DNA of 56,043 nucleotides, taken from assembly GCA_025928185.1 (NCBI GenBank), contig JAICKA010000011.1, positions 1 through 56,043 on the forward strand. The letters are read 5' to 3'. Positions 16,655 through 23,445 of this stretch are shown here, piece by piece (the first letter of the stretch is position 1; each line of letters opens with the position of its first letter). The stretch is from Gemmatimonadaceae bacterium (GTDB lineage Bacteria > Gemmatimonadota > Gemmatimonadetes > Gemmatimonadales > Gemmatimonadaceae). Below the pieces are notes generated by a model, which was given only the letters and a program-made list of their open reading frames with translations, searched no databases and was not told the DNA's origin. The translations under genes and the position numbers were made by a program.

Positions 16655-17032
16655 ATGAGCGGGGTAGCTGTGGATTCTGAGCAGTTCCAACGGATCGCCA
16701 AGGCATTGGCCGATCCCAGACGATTCGAGATTCTCGAACACATCGCGCAGCAGGCGGAGGTCGGATGTCAGCGCCTCTGCGGCTGCTTTCCAGTGCGACA
16801 GGCGACGATCTCTCATCATCTGAAGGAGCTGGCGAGTGCCGGGCTCGTGGAATCCCGGCGCGACGGTCAGTTCGTGTACTACCGAACGCGACCGGCGGTG
16901 CTCGATCAGTACATGGCTGAGCTCCGGCGTCGAATGACGAGCGACGTGTCGAGCGACTCGACATGTGAATCGAACGAACAAAGTCTGGCGCCTGTGGCGC
17001 TGGGGGTGAGCGATGTACATGACAGGGGATGA
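16655..17032 (+). CDS. ArsR family winged-helix transcriptional regulator
   Basis: A 125-aa regulator. The core is FQRIAKALADPRRFEILEHI, the recognition helix region RQATISHHLKELASAGLV and the wing ESRRDGQFVYYR, all typical of ArsR/SmtB proteins. Three cysteines lie just before and inside helix 3 (VGCQRLCGC), near the position of the alpha-3 CxC metal site of ArsR/CadC sensors, so metal or redox sensing is possible. The last 20 bases overlap the start of the sigma-factor gene, so the regulator and the sigma factor are very probably co-expressed and its own operator would control both. Confidence 0.8.
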   Translation: MSGVAVDSEQFQRIAKALADPRRFEILEHIAQQAEVGCQRLCGCFPVRQATISHHLKELASAGLVESRRDGQFVYYRTRPAVLDQYMAELRRRMTSDVSSDSTCESNEQSLAPVALGVSDVHDRG

Positions 17033-17885
17033 TCGCGACCTGCTGGATCTCTACATCGAGGAGCTGCGCGGCGAGCCGGTGCTCTCGGCGCAGGAACAGA
17101 AGGAGCTCGCGCGGGCCATGCGGCGCGCGACGTCGGACGACGTCCGCGAGCAGGCGCGCTCGGAGCTGATTCGCGCCAACCTGCGTTTCGCCTTCTCGGT
17201 GGCCAAGCAGTACCAGAACCGCGGCGTGCCGCTCGGCGATCTGGTCAGCGAGGCCAACGCCGGACTCGTGCGCGCGGCCGACAAGTACGATCCGGAAGTT
17301 GGCGTGAACTTCATCAGCTACGCTGTGTGGTGGATTCGCCAGGCGCTGCACTCGGCCGTACAGCGGCAGTCGCGCACGGTGCAGGTGCCGCTGAATCGCG
17401 CCGCCGATCTCACGCGCGTGTCGCGCGCGCAGGAAGTGCTGCGGCAGAAGCTGTCGCGCGAGCCGCACGACGAGGAGATCGCCACCGTGGCGAACCTCTC
17501 GCTCGATGTCACGCGTGGGCTGGTCGCGTTGTTGCAGCCGACGCGCTCGCTCGACGAGCCGGCCAACGCCATCGACGGCGGCCGGACGCTCGGCGAAACG
17601 ATCGTGATCGATCGCGGCGAGGACGAGGATGTGCTGCCCGGCGGTGTGGAAAGCGATTCGCGTCGCGAGGCGATCGCGCGCGCGCTTGAAGTGCTGACGC
17701 CGCGTGACCGTCGGGTGCTCATGCTGTACTTCGGGTTGGAAGGCAGCCGCCCGATGACGCTGCAGGAAATCGCCCGCGAGCTGGGTGTGACGCGGGAGCG
17801 CGTCCGTCAGCTTCGCGATCGCGCGCTCAAGCGGTTGCGCGAGAGCGACACCGCCGACGTTCTGCGCGACGGCATGGCCGCGTAG
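17013..17885 (+). CDS. RNA polymerase sigma-70 family factor (group 2-like)
   Basis: A 290-aa sigma factor with regions 1.2 to 4.2. Region 1.2 begins DLYIEELRGEPVLSAQEQ; region 2 carries ELIRANLRFAFSVAKQYQ, GVPLGDLVSEANAGLVRA, and the promoter-melting FISYAVWWIRQAL; region 4.2 has LQEIARELGVTRERVRQLRD. It is shorter than a housekeeping RpoD (no long non-conserved region), so it is probably an alternative factor of the RpoS/SigB-like group 2 rather than the primary sigma. The ATG at 17013 has GGGGG upstream. It shares its transcript with the arsR gene and is followed 7 bases later by msrA, which suggests a stress-response operon. Confidence 0.88.
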   Translation: MYMTGDDRDLLDLYIEELRGEPVLSAQEQKELARAMRRATSDDVREQARSELIRANLRFAFSVAKQYQNRGVPLGDLVSEANAGLVRAADKYDPEVGVNFISYAVWWIRQALHSAVQRQSRTVQVPLNRAADLTRVSRAQEVLRQKLSREPHDEEIATVANLSLDVTRGLVALLQPTRSLDEPANAIDGGRTLGETIVIDRGEDEDVLPGGVESDSRREAIARALEVLTPRDRRVLMLYFGLEGSRPMTLQEIARELGVTRERVRQLRDRALKRLRESDTADVLRDGMAA

Positions 17886-17892
17886 CTGGCGC

Positions 17893-18438
17893 ATGTCAGG
17901 AAAGACGGAGACCGCCACGCTGGGCGGTGGCTGCTTCTGGTGTCTCGACGCCGTGTTCCGCGAGTTGCGCGGCGTCGAGACCGTGGTCTCCGGCTACTCG
18001 GGCGGACTGCTCGAGAACCCCACATATCGCGACGTCTGCTCCGGAATGACGGGGCACGCCGAAGTGATCCAGATCACATTTGATCCCGACGTGATCTCGT
18101 TTCGGGACCTGCTGGGCGTGTTCTTCACCATCCACGATCCGACTACGCTCAATCGCCAGGGCGCCGACGTCGGCACGCAGTACCGCTCTGTCGTCTTCTA
18201 CCACTCGCCCGAGCAGCGCGAGACGGCGGAGCAGGTCATCGACGACGTGAATCGGCACCACGTCTGGGACGATCCGATCGTGACCCAACTGATGCCATTC
18301 ACGGCGTTCCATCCCGGCGAGCGCTATCACCAGGATTACTACGCCGAGAACCCCGACCAGGCCTACTGCCAGATCGTGATCGCCCCGAAGGTCGCCAAGT
18401 TCCGGAAGCGCTATCTGGATCGACTCGCGAAGCGGTAG
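17893..18438 (+). CDS. msrA: Peptide-methionine (S)-S-oxide reductase MsrA
   Basis: A 181-aa enzyme that reduces methionine-S-sulfoxide in oxidised proteins. The active site is GGGCFWC with catalytic C14 and C17; family signatures GYSGGLLENPTYRDVCSG, EVIQITFDP and GADVGTQYRSVVFY follow, and HPGERYHQDYY ends the domain. Length matches typical MsrA. It is the last gene of the arsR-sigma-msrA cluster (7-base gap), linking that operon to oxidative damage repair. An octamer repeat starts directly behind its stop codon. Confidence 0.95.
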   Translation: MSGKTETATLGGGCFWCLDAVFRELRGVETVVSGYSGGLLENPTYRDVCSGMTGHAEVIQITFDPDVISFRDLLGVFFTIHDPTTLNRQGADVGTQYRSVVFYHSPEQRETAEQVIDDVNRHHVWDDPIVTQLMPFTAFHPGERYHQDYYAENPDQAYCQIVIAPKVAKFRKRYLDRLAKR

Positions 18439-18462
18439 AGCGGGGGAGCGGGGGAGCGGCGG
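18439..18462 (+). repeat. AGCGGGGG octamer tandem repeat
   Basis: Two perfect copies and one imperfect copy of AGCGGGGG start immediately after the msrA stop codon. The period of 8 matches the arrays at 45761 and 45911. Confidence 0.7.
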
Positions 18463-18761
18463 AACGCGTCTCCCGGACGAGCAGTTCGGGGGTGGCGCTC
18501 AACTTTTCCGAAAGCCCTACCGATAAACGTCCGAGTTGGCGGCGGGCCGGTGCATGTGCCCGAAGGTTGCATATTGCGAAACCGGTGTCATTTTCGTTGT
18601 CAATGAGGCCGAGTACATCCTGTTTCGTGGCGCACAGTTACACTGTGTCCCACGGATCAAGGGCGTGACCCGACCGGCAAGGCGGGCGTCCTGTTCGTGA
18701 ACGACCACGTGCTGTATCAACCCTGGCGAGCCGATTTTCCGGCGAAGTCCGTCGTTCTCCT
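18463..18761 (+). other. Gene-poor stretch before the L,D-transpeptidase gene
   Basis: Together with the octamer repeat this is a 323-base gap. It is less GC-rich than its surroundings around 18560-18660. The only thing of note is a 48-codon frame at 18554-18700; I see no tRNA, no terminator with a T-run and no clear promoter. Confidence 0.5.
18554..18700 (+). CDS. Possible 48-aa protein
   Basis: A short open frame starting MCPKVAYCETGVIFVVNEAE and ending in an Arg/Ala/Cys-rich tail. The first 35 residues have a plausible beta-strand pattern (GVIFVVNEAEYILFRGAQ) and cysteines at 2, 8 and 31; the sequence is not low-complexity and does not mirror a gene on the other strand. There is no strong ribosome-binding site. 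It may be a real small gene, a decayed gene or chance. Confidence 0.3.
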   Translation: MCPKVAYCETGVIFVVNEAEYILFRGAQLHCVPRIKGVTRPARRASCS

Positions 18762-19331
18762 ATGCTGCTACCCCTGCTCGGCATTGCGGTCTCACTGATT
18801 CATACAGCTGGCCCGGTACGATTCGTCAGCGACACGTCGATCGCGCTGTCGAAGGTCGTGACCCCGACGATTCTCCACACGCCGGTCATCGGCGTGAAGA
18901 GCATCATGGTCGCCGACAGCATCGTCGTGGAAAAGGGCAAGCACACTCTGACGCTGTACGCCGCCGGCATGCCGGTGCGGACCTATCAGATCGCGCTCGG
19001 CAAGCAGCCGAAGGGCGACAAGGTTCGCATGGGCGACAACCGCACCCCGGAAGGCCTGTTCCGGATCGATTACAAGAATCCTGATAGTAAATATCACATG
19101 TCGCTGCACATCTCCTATCCGGACGAGGCGCACATCGAGCGCGCACGCCGGATGGGCTACAAGGCGGGCGGCGACATCATGATTCACGGTCTGCCGAAGC
19201 AGTTCGAGAGCTTCGGCGCGGCCCAGGCGGAGTACGACTGGACCGAGGGCTGCATCGCCGTCACCAATCAGGAGATCGAAGAGATCTGGCGCGCCGTTCC
19301 GCAGGGCTCGCCGATCCAGATCAAGCCCTGA
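18762..19331 (+). CDS. L,D-transpeptidase (YkuD/YafK type), exported
   Basis: A 189-aa protein with a short hydrophobic leader (MLLPLLGIAVSLIHTAG) and a YkuD catalytic domain: VEKGKHTLTLYAAG, TPEG at 95-98 (GDNRTPEGLF), then IHG with H142 and the catalytic cysteine C164 in TEGCIAVTN. Such enzymes form or edit peptidoglycan cross-links or attach proteins to the wall in the periplasm. The spacing between H142 and C164 is in the normal range. There is no LysM or other wall-binding domain, as in YafK-like members. A small membrane-protein gene follows after 16 bases. Confidence 0.87.
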   Translation: MLLPLLGIAVSLIHTAGPVRFVSDTSIALSKVVTPTILHTPVIGVKSIMVADSIVVEKGKHTLTLYAAGMPVRTYQIALGKQPKGDKVRMGDNRTPEGLFRIDYKNPDSKYHMSLHISYPDEAHIERARRMGYKAGGDIMIHGLPKQFESFGAAQAEYDWTEGCIAVTNQEIEEIWRAVPQGSPIQIKP

Positions 19332-19347
19332 TCGCGGCGCCGCCGGC

Positions 19348-19578
19348 GTGCGCGCGTCGATCCTGCTCTGGAGCGCGTTGTCCGGCATCGTCATGGGCAT
19401 CGTCGCCGACGCCATGCTGGTGGGCGTGGCACTGCTCGCGAGCTTCGTCGCTCCCTCGGCGGTCGATCGCCTGATCCACGCTCGCTGGGCCGTCGCGATT
19501 GCCGCGATCGTTCTCGCGCTGGTACTCGTTGCCGGCGCGGTGCTGGGCTATCTCGAGGGCGAGCTCAAGGCGGTCTGA
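19348..19578 (+). CDS. Small two-helix membrane protein, 76 aa
   Basis: Starts with GTG. Two hydrophobic helices fill most of the protein (about 5-33, LWSALSGIVMGIVADAMLVG, and about 47-68, VAIAAIVLALVLVAGAVLG) with a short polar hairpin and an EGELKAV end. Co-oriented with the L,D-transpeptidase gene 16 bases upstream. Function unknown; it resembles generic small inner-membrane proteins. It converges with the transporter gene on the other strand. Confidence 0.6.
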   Translation: MRASILLWSALSGIVMGIVADAMLVGVALLASFVAPSAVDRLIHARWAVAIAAIVLALVLVAGAVLGYLEGELKAV

Positions 19579-19595
19579 GCGACCGCCGCGCGCGG

Positions 19596-21017
19596 TCAGG
19601 CGCCGGCGAACCATGACCAGATCAGCGCCACGCCGGCGCCGGTCATCATCAGCGCCGCGAGTCCGCCGAGCACGTTCATCGCGCGGCTGTTGCGGTGGGC
19701 GCCCATCACCTCGCGGTTGTTGCAGACGACGAGAATGATCGCAATGAGCGGCGGCGCGAGGAGTCCGTTGATCACCGCCGACCAGATGAGCAGCTTGATC
19801 GCGTTTACGTGGGCGAAGTTCAGCACCATGCCGACGATCATTGCGAACGCGATGACGGCGTAGAACTGCCGCGCCGTATGAACTTTTTCATCCATTCCCG
19901 CGCGCCAGGCGGCGGCTTCGGCCACCGCGTACGCGGCGGATCCGGCGAGCACCGGGACGCCCAGCATGCCCGTGCCGACGAGCCCCGCGGTGAAGAGCAG
20001 GGCGGCGGCGGGACCCGCCATCGGCCGCAATGCCGCCGCGGCCTCCTGGGCCGTCGCGACGTTCGTGATGCCGGCGCGGTGCAGCGTCGCCGCGGCGGTG
20101 AGCACGATGAAGTACATGATCGCGTTCGAGAAGAACATGCCGGCGTTCACGTCGCGGCCAGCGGCGCGCAGCTCGCGCTCGAGCGCGCGTTGCGGACGTC
20201 CGATCAGCCGTTGGCGCCAGTACGCGTCCTGCTCGGCGCTCTGCGCGGCTTGCCAGAAGAAGAGATATGGCGAGATCGTGGTGCCGAGAATCGCCACGAA
20301 CATCAGCAGGAATTCGCGCGACCACTGGATGTGCGGCACGAGCGTGCCCCTGAGTACCTTCACACCGTCCGGATGCGCGAGAAACCCGGCGAGCACGTAG
20401 CTGAACAGCGCGAGCGTGAGCCATTTCAGCACCCGCGTCATTCGCTCGTACGACGCGAGCACCAGCAGTGCGAGAATGAGCGCCGTGAACGCCGGCACGA
20501 ACCACACGGCGCTCACGCCGGTCAACAGCGCCGCGCCGGCTGCCATGCCGCCGAGGTCCGCCGCGATGTTGACGGTGTTGCCGAACAGGAGCAGCGCGCA
20601 GGCGAGCCAGAGCAGCCAGCGCGGATAGTGCTGCCGGAGTACGCTGGCCAACCCGCTGCGCGCGACGATGCCGACGCGAGCGCACATCAACTGCACGGAG
20701 GCCATCAGCGGCAGCGTGATGAGCGCGATCCACAGCATGCCGTAGCCGAAGGCGGCGCCGGCTTGCGAGTAGGTCGCGATGCCGGATGGATCGTCGTCGG
20801 CGGCGCCGGTAATGAGGCCCGGGCCCAGCTCGCGCGCGCGTGTCTGCATGCGATCGCGGGGCCGCTCGATGCGCACGCGATACGGCCGCGCCACGCCGCG
20901 CCGATCGGTCGGCCCCGCGGGATGATTCGGCGTCGCGGACGTCAGCGGCGCGTCAGGCGCTGACGGGTCGGCTGGTGGGGGCGGGTCGTTGATCGGCGGT
21001 TGTTCGATCGGCTCCAT
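19596..21017 (-). CDS. NRAMP family divalent-metal transporter homologue
   Basis: A 473-aa membrane protein with about 11 hydrophobic helices and a 65-residue proline-rich N-terminal tail. The first helix has the NRAMP pattern GPGLITGAADDDPSGIAT, with D76 and P77 where canonical proteins have DPGN; the helix 6 motif reads SPY (249-251) where manganese and iron transporters have MPH. The metal-coordinating methionine and the DPGN asparagine are therefore missing. Family members that lack this methionine include magnesium transporters (NRMT), so the ion may not be Mn or Fe. A TTG upstream would add 7 residues; I use the ATG at 21017. tRNA-Asn lies just upstream on the same strand. Confidence 0.85.
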   Translation of the reverse strand: MEPIEQPPINDPPPPADPSAPDAPLTSATPNHPAGPTDRRGVARPYRVRIERPRDRMQTRARELGPGLITGAADDDPSGIATYSQAGAAFGYGMLWIALITLPLMASVQLMCARVGIVARSGLASVLRQHYPRWLLWLACALLLFGNTVNIAADLGGMAAGAALLTGVSAVWFVPAFTALILALLVLASYERMTRVLKWLTLALFSYVLAGFLAHPDGVKVLRGTLVPHIQWSREFLLMFVAILGTTISPYLFFWQAAQSAEQDAYWRQRLIGRPQRALERELRAAGRDVNAGMFFSNAIMYFIVLTAAATLHRAGITNVATAQEAAAALRPMAGPAAALLFTAGLVGTGMLGVPVLAGSAAYAVAEAAAWRAGMDEKVHTARQFYAVIAFAMIVGMVLNFAHVNAIKLLIWSAVINGLLAPPLIAIILVVCNNREVMGAHRNSRAMNVLGGLAALMMTGAGVALIWSWFAGA

Positions 21018-21087
21018 AGCCGGTGGAGAATGGCACAAGGTGCGCCACCGCTCGCATCCAAGCCGACGTCTGTGCAGATGCGGAGTA

Positions 21088-21160
21088 CTGGGGCGGGAGG
21101 ACTCGAACCTCCAACTTCCGGATTAACAGTCCGGCGGTCTGCCAATTGACCTACGCCCCA
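21088..21160 (-). tRNA. tRNA-Asn (anticodon GTT)
   Basis: On the minus strand the sequence folds as a full cloverleaf: acceptor TGGGGCG pairs with CGCCCCA, the anticodon arm is CCGGA-CTGTTAA-TCCGG with anticodon GTT, and the T arm contains GGTTCGAGTCC. 73 bases with G as discriminator; the CCA end is not encoded. The NRAMP-like gene starts 71 bases downstream on the same strand. Confidence 0.97.
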
Positions 21161-21180
21161 TCACGAGTCGATCACAGTTC

Positions 21181-21304
21181 AACAAAAAGGCCCGCCATGT
21201 TCTGGCAGGCCGCGGTCAATCGATCACCACACGCGCGCTAGCCAGAACATCGGGCGGAGCTCCGATTATTCGTACGATTGAGATTGCCGGCGCGATTCAT
21301 CATG
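21181..21304 (-). ncRNA. Candidate leader or small RNA with alternative hairpins upstream of tRNA-Asn
   Basis: Downstream of a promoter-like pair, the minus strand carries ATGTTCTGGC (21250-21241) that is perfectly complementary to GCCAGAACAT (21206-21197). The second segment is also the 5' arm end and loop of a terminator hairpin (21211-21189), so pairing with the first would prevent the terminator from forming. This is the layout of a transcription attenuator, or a small RNA of about 120 bases that ends at the terminator. No known riboswitch consensus is visible. Confidence 0.4.
21184..21211 (-). terminator. Rho-independent terminator, minus strand
   Basis: GGCCTGCC and GGCGGGCC pair over 8 bases (one G-T pair) around a 7-base loop and are followed by TTTTTGTT. 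It ends 21 bases before the tRNA-Asn gene on the same strand, and no protein gene on the minus strand lies immediately upstream of it. Confidence 0.75.
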
Positions 21305-21310
21305 CGCGCC

Positions 21311-21339
21311 AAGATACGGTCGGTGCACGCGGCCGTCAA
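21311..21339 (-). promoter_or_regulatory. Sigma-70-like promoter, minus strand
   Basis: TTGACG (21339-21334), a 17-base spacer and TATCTT (21316-21311). It points towards the hairpins and the tRNA-Asn gene, with a start expected near 21304. Confidence 0.5.
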
Positions 21340-21368
21340 TGAGAATCGCGCCTAAATAGATTGGGCGC

Positions 21369-22571
21369 ATGAGCATTCCGAACGTGCCGATCTGGCGACC
21401 GTCGGATCGGCTGCAACCGCCGCGGCTGGAGCAGGAGCTCACGGCGGACGCGTGCGTCGTGGGACTTGGCGGTTCAGGCCTCACCTGCATCGCGGCGCTG
21501 CTCGATGCAGGCAAATCGGTCATCGGCATCGATGCCGGCGTGATCGCCGACGGCGCGGCGGGTCGGAACGGCGGCTTTCTGCTCGGCGGGTTGGCGATGT
21601 TTCACCACGATGCGGTGGCGCGGATCGGCCGGCGCGAGGCGGTCGCCATCTATGAGAAAACGCTCGAGCAGATCGGCCGAATGGCCGATGAGACGCCGGC
21701 GGCAGTGCGGCGCACGGGATCGCTGCGCATTGCCGTATCGGCGGAGGAACGCGACGACTGCGCGCGACAGCTCGAAGCGATGCGTCGCGACGCGCTGCCG
21801 GTGGACCCGTATGAGGGGCCCGAGGGCACCGGGCTCCTCTTTCCGCACGACGCGGCGTTCGATCCGGGCGCGCGCTGCCAGGCGCTGGCGCGCCGCGCCA
21901 CCGCGCGCGGCGCGCGGCTATTCGAACAATCGCCGGCGGTGACGATCGGCGACGGCGCCGTCGAGACGCCGAGCGGGCGCGTGCAGGCCGAGCACATCGT
22001 GGTGGCGGTGGACGGCCGTCTCGATTGTGTGCTGCCGGAGCTCGCGCCACGCGTTCGCACGGCGCGCCTGCAGATGCTGGCGACTGCCCCAACGCGCGAG
22101 ATCAAGCTGCCGCGTCCGGTGTACGCACGTTGGGGCATGGACTACTGGCAGCAGCGCGCCGACGGCTCCGTCGTACTCGGCGGCTGTCGCGACGTCGGCG
22201 GCGACGCCGAGTGGACGACCGACGCGACACCGACGGCGTCGGTGCAGGACGCATTGACCTCGTTGCTCCGCGAACGTCTGGGCGTGCACGCACCCGTGAC
22301 CCATCGATGGGCGGCGAGCGTCGGTTATACGGGGAATGGAATGCCAGTTCTCGAACAGCCGCGTCCGGGTGTGTGGGCGATCGGCGGCTACTCGGGCACG
22401 GGCAACGTCATCGGCGCACTCTGCGCACGTGCAGTCGCCGAGCTGATCACGGGAGAGGCGACCGAGCTGGCAGAGCTGTTGCGCACGCGAGAAGCGAGAG
22501 GGGAGAGGATAGAGGATAGAGAAGCGACAAGCGACCTCCGGATGGAAAAAGGTCAGACGCCTGACCACTGA
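21369..22571 (+). CDS. FAD-dependent oxidoreductase (DAO family)
   Basis: A 400-aa flavoprotein of the D-amino-acid-oxidase/glycine-oxidase superfamily. The dinucleotide-binding start is ACVVGLGGSGLTCIAALLDAG followed by an acidic ID at the strand end; the substrate region and the C-terminal FAD contact (GVWAIGGYSGTGNVIGALCA) are also clear. It should oxidise an amine or amino-acid-like substrate; which one is unknown. The last 20 or so residues (from about REARGERIEDRE) are encoded by the purine-rich intergenic repeat and lie beyond the fold, so the C-terminus looks extended by repeat insertion. Confidence 0.85.
   Translation: MSIPNVPIWRPSDRLQPPRLEQELTADACVVGLGGSGLTCIAALLDAGKSVIGIDAGVIADGAAGRNGGFLLGGLAMFHHDAVARIGRREAVAIYEKTLEQIGRMADETPAAVRRTGSLRIAVSAEERDDCARQLEAMRRDALPVDPYEGPEGTGLLFPHDAAFDPGARCQALARRATARGARLFEQSPAVTIGDGAVETPSGRVQAEHIVVAVDGRLDCVLPELAPRVRTARLQMLATAPTREIKLPRPVYARWGMDYWQQRADGSVVLGGCRDVGGDAEWTTDATPTASVQDALTSLLRERLGVHAPVTHRWAASVGYTGNGMPVLEQPRPGVWAIGGYSGTGNVIGALCARAVAELITGEATELAELLRTREARGERIEDREATSDLRMEKGQTPDH
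22490..22525 (+). repeat. Purine-rich repeat at the 3' end of the oxidoreductase gene
   Basis: Runs of GAGAGGGGAGAGGATAGAGG. A near-inverse copy (CTATCCTCTC and TCCCCTCTC) lies at 22597-22627, so the two could pair into a long hairpin between the convergent genes. Confidence 0.7.
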
Positions 22572-22580
22572 CGTCTGACC
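22551..22580. terminator. Hairpin spanning the oxidoreductase stop codon
   Basis: GGTCAGACG (22551-22559) and CGTCTGACC (22572-22580) form a perfect 9-base stem with a 12-base loop that contains the TGA stop. No T-run follows. Probably limits read-through between convergent genes. Confidence 0.5.
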
Positions 22581-22596
22581 TCTGATGTCTCGGTAG

Positions 22597-22627
22597 TTCC
22601 TATCCTCTCTCCTCTCTCCCCTCTCCT
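22597..22627 (+). repeat. Pyrimidine-rich inverse copy of the purine repeat
   Basis: TATCCTCTCTCC and CTCTCCCCTCTCC, the near-inverse of the run at 22490-22525, placed directly at the stop codon of the PRC-barrel gene on the minus strand. Confidence 0.7.
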
Positions 22628-23182
22628 TCAGATCTCCGTACTGATCCGATCGATCTTCCTGCGTTCGGCGCGCCGGCGCTCGACTGTCGACTGCGGCGGC
22701 GAGACGTCGTCCGGCGGCAGCACGTCATCGGGCGTCGCGCTCGCATTGCGGGTGTTCTCGACGGCGACTTCGCGGTCGCTGTTCGGATAGTGGACCACGC
22801 CGGTTTCGCCAGGATTGCCCGATGCCGGGCTTGGTGCCACTCGACTCAGGTCGGTCTCCGGCATGTCAGCCGAATCCATGAGCACGATGCGGCGGCCTCG
22901 ATCGATCTGCGTCGCGCGGATTGGCACGAAGGTGTGGCGGGTGCTCCCGGGAAGGTCGACGTCGAGCAGCACCACTTCTCCCGCATCGGAGTCGATGAGA
23001 AGATCCTGAACCGTGCCGAGCTGGCGTCCGCTCACCGTGCGGACCTCCCAGCCCCGAATGTCCGGCTCGCCGTCGGACACCGTCCATTTGTCCAGCGTGC
23101 TGAGCGCCACGAGGTGCTCGCGCTCGCGCGCGTATGGGCCGACACCGGCTGCGTCGCGTCCGTCACGATCATCATTCTTCAT
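22628..23182 (-). CDS. PRC-barrel domain protein
   Basis: A 184-aa protein. Residues about 30-110 fit a PRC-barrel: DIRGWEVRTVSGRQLGTVQD, LLIDSDAGEVVLLDVDL, then HTFVPIRATQIDRGRRIVLM. PRC-barrels bind RNA or photosynthetic/respiratory partners, but the fold alone does not define a function here. The rest is a hydrophilic, probably disordered tail ending RRRAERRKIDRISTEI. GGGAGCAG precedes the ATG. It is followed upstream on the same strand by a 38-aa membrane protein gene 38 bases away. Confidence 0.8.
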   Translation of the reverse strand: MKNDDRDGRDAAGVGPYAREREHLVALSTLDKWTVSDGEPDIRGWEVRTVSGRQLGTVQDLLIDSDAGEVVLLDVDLPGSTRHTFVPIRATQIDRGRRIVLMDSADMPETDLSRVAPSPASGNPGETGVVHYPNSDREVAVENTRNASATPDDVLPPDDVSPPQSTVERRRAERRKIDRISTEI

Positions 23183-23220
23183 AATTCTGCTCCCGCGAAA
23201 ATGCGTGCGCCGCGCGACTC

Positions 23221-23337
23221 TCAGGCGGCGCGATAATAGCCGAAGTAATAGATCAGCAGCGCGGCGATGATGATCACCAGCAGGATCCAGAGCCACGCCA
23301 GACTGCGGCGTCGGGGCTCGACGTGTATCTCGGCCAT
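23221..23337 (-). CDS. Small single-helix membrane protein, 38 aa
   Basis: Reads MAEIHVEPRRRSLAW, then a hydrophobic helix (WILLVIIIAALLIYYF) and GYYRAA. The positive N-terminus and tight helix suggest a single-pass inner-membrane protein with its N-terminus inside. Similar tiny proteins with a MAEIHVE-type start are familiar to me from related genomes, but I cannot name a function. It is encoded 38 bases upstream of the PRC-barrel gene on the same strand. Confidence 0.65.
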   Translation of the reverse strand: MAEIHVEPRRRSLAWLWILLVIIIAALLIYYFGYYRAA

Positions 23338-23445
23338 GGGGTTCCGGGACGATGGAGTATCTGCAAGTGCTGCGGCGGTCACCTCCACGTCTGCAAGCCG
23401 GGCGCCACCGTGGCGGAATCCGGAAAATCCGTTCCGGATCGGTGG

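Noticed and set aside
21266-21529. Minus-strand frame of 87 codons overlapping the oxidoreductase start
   Set aside because: It is antisense to the FAD-binding motif region, and its sequence is low in structure; the leader RNA hypothesis explains transcription from the same promoter better.
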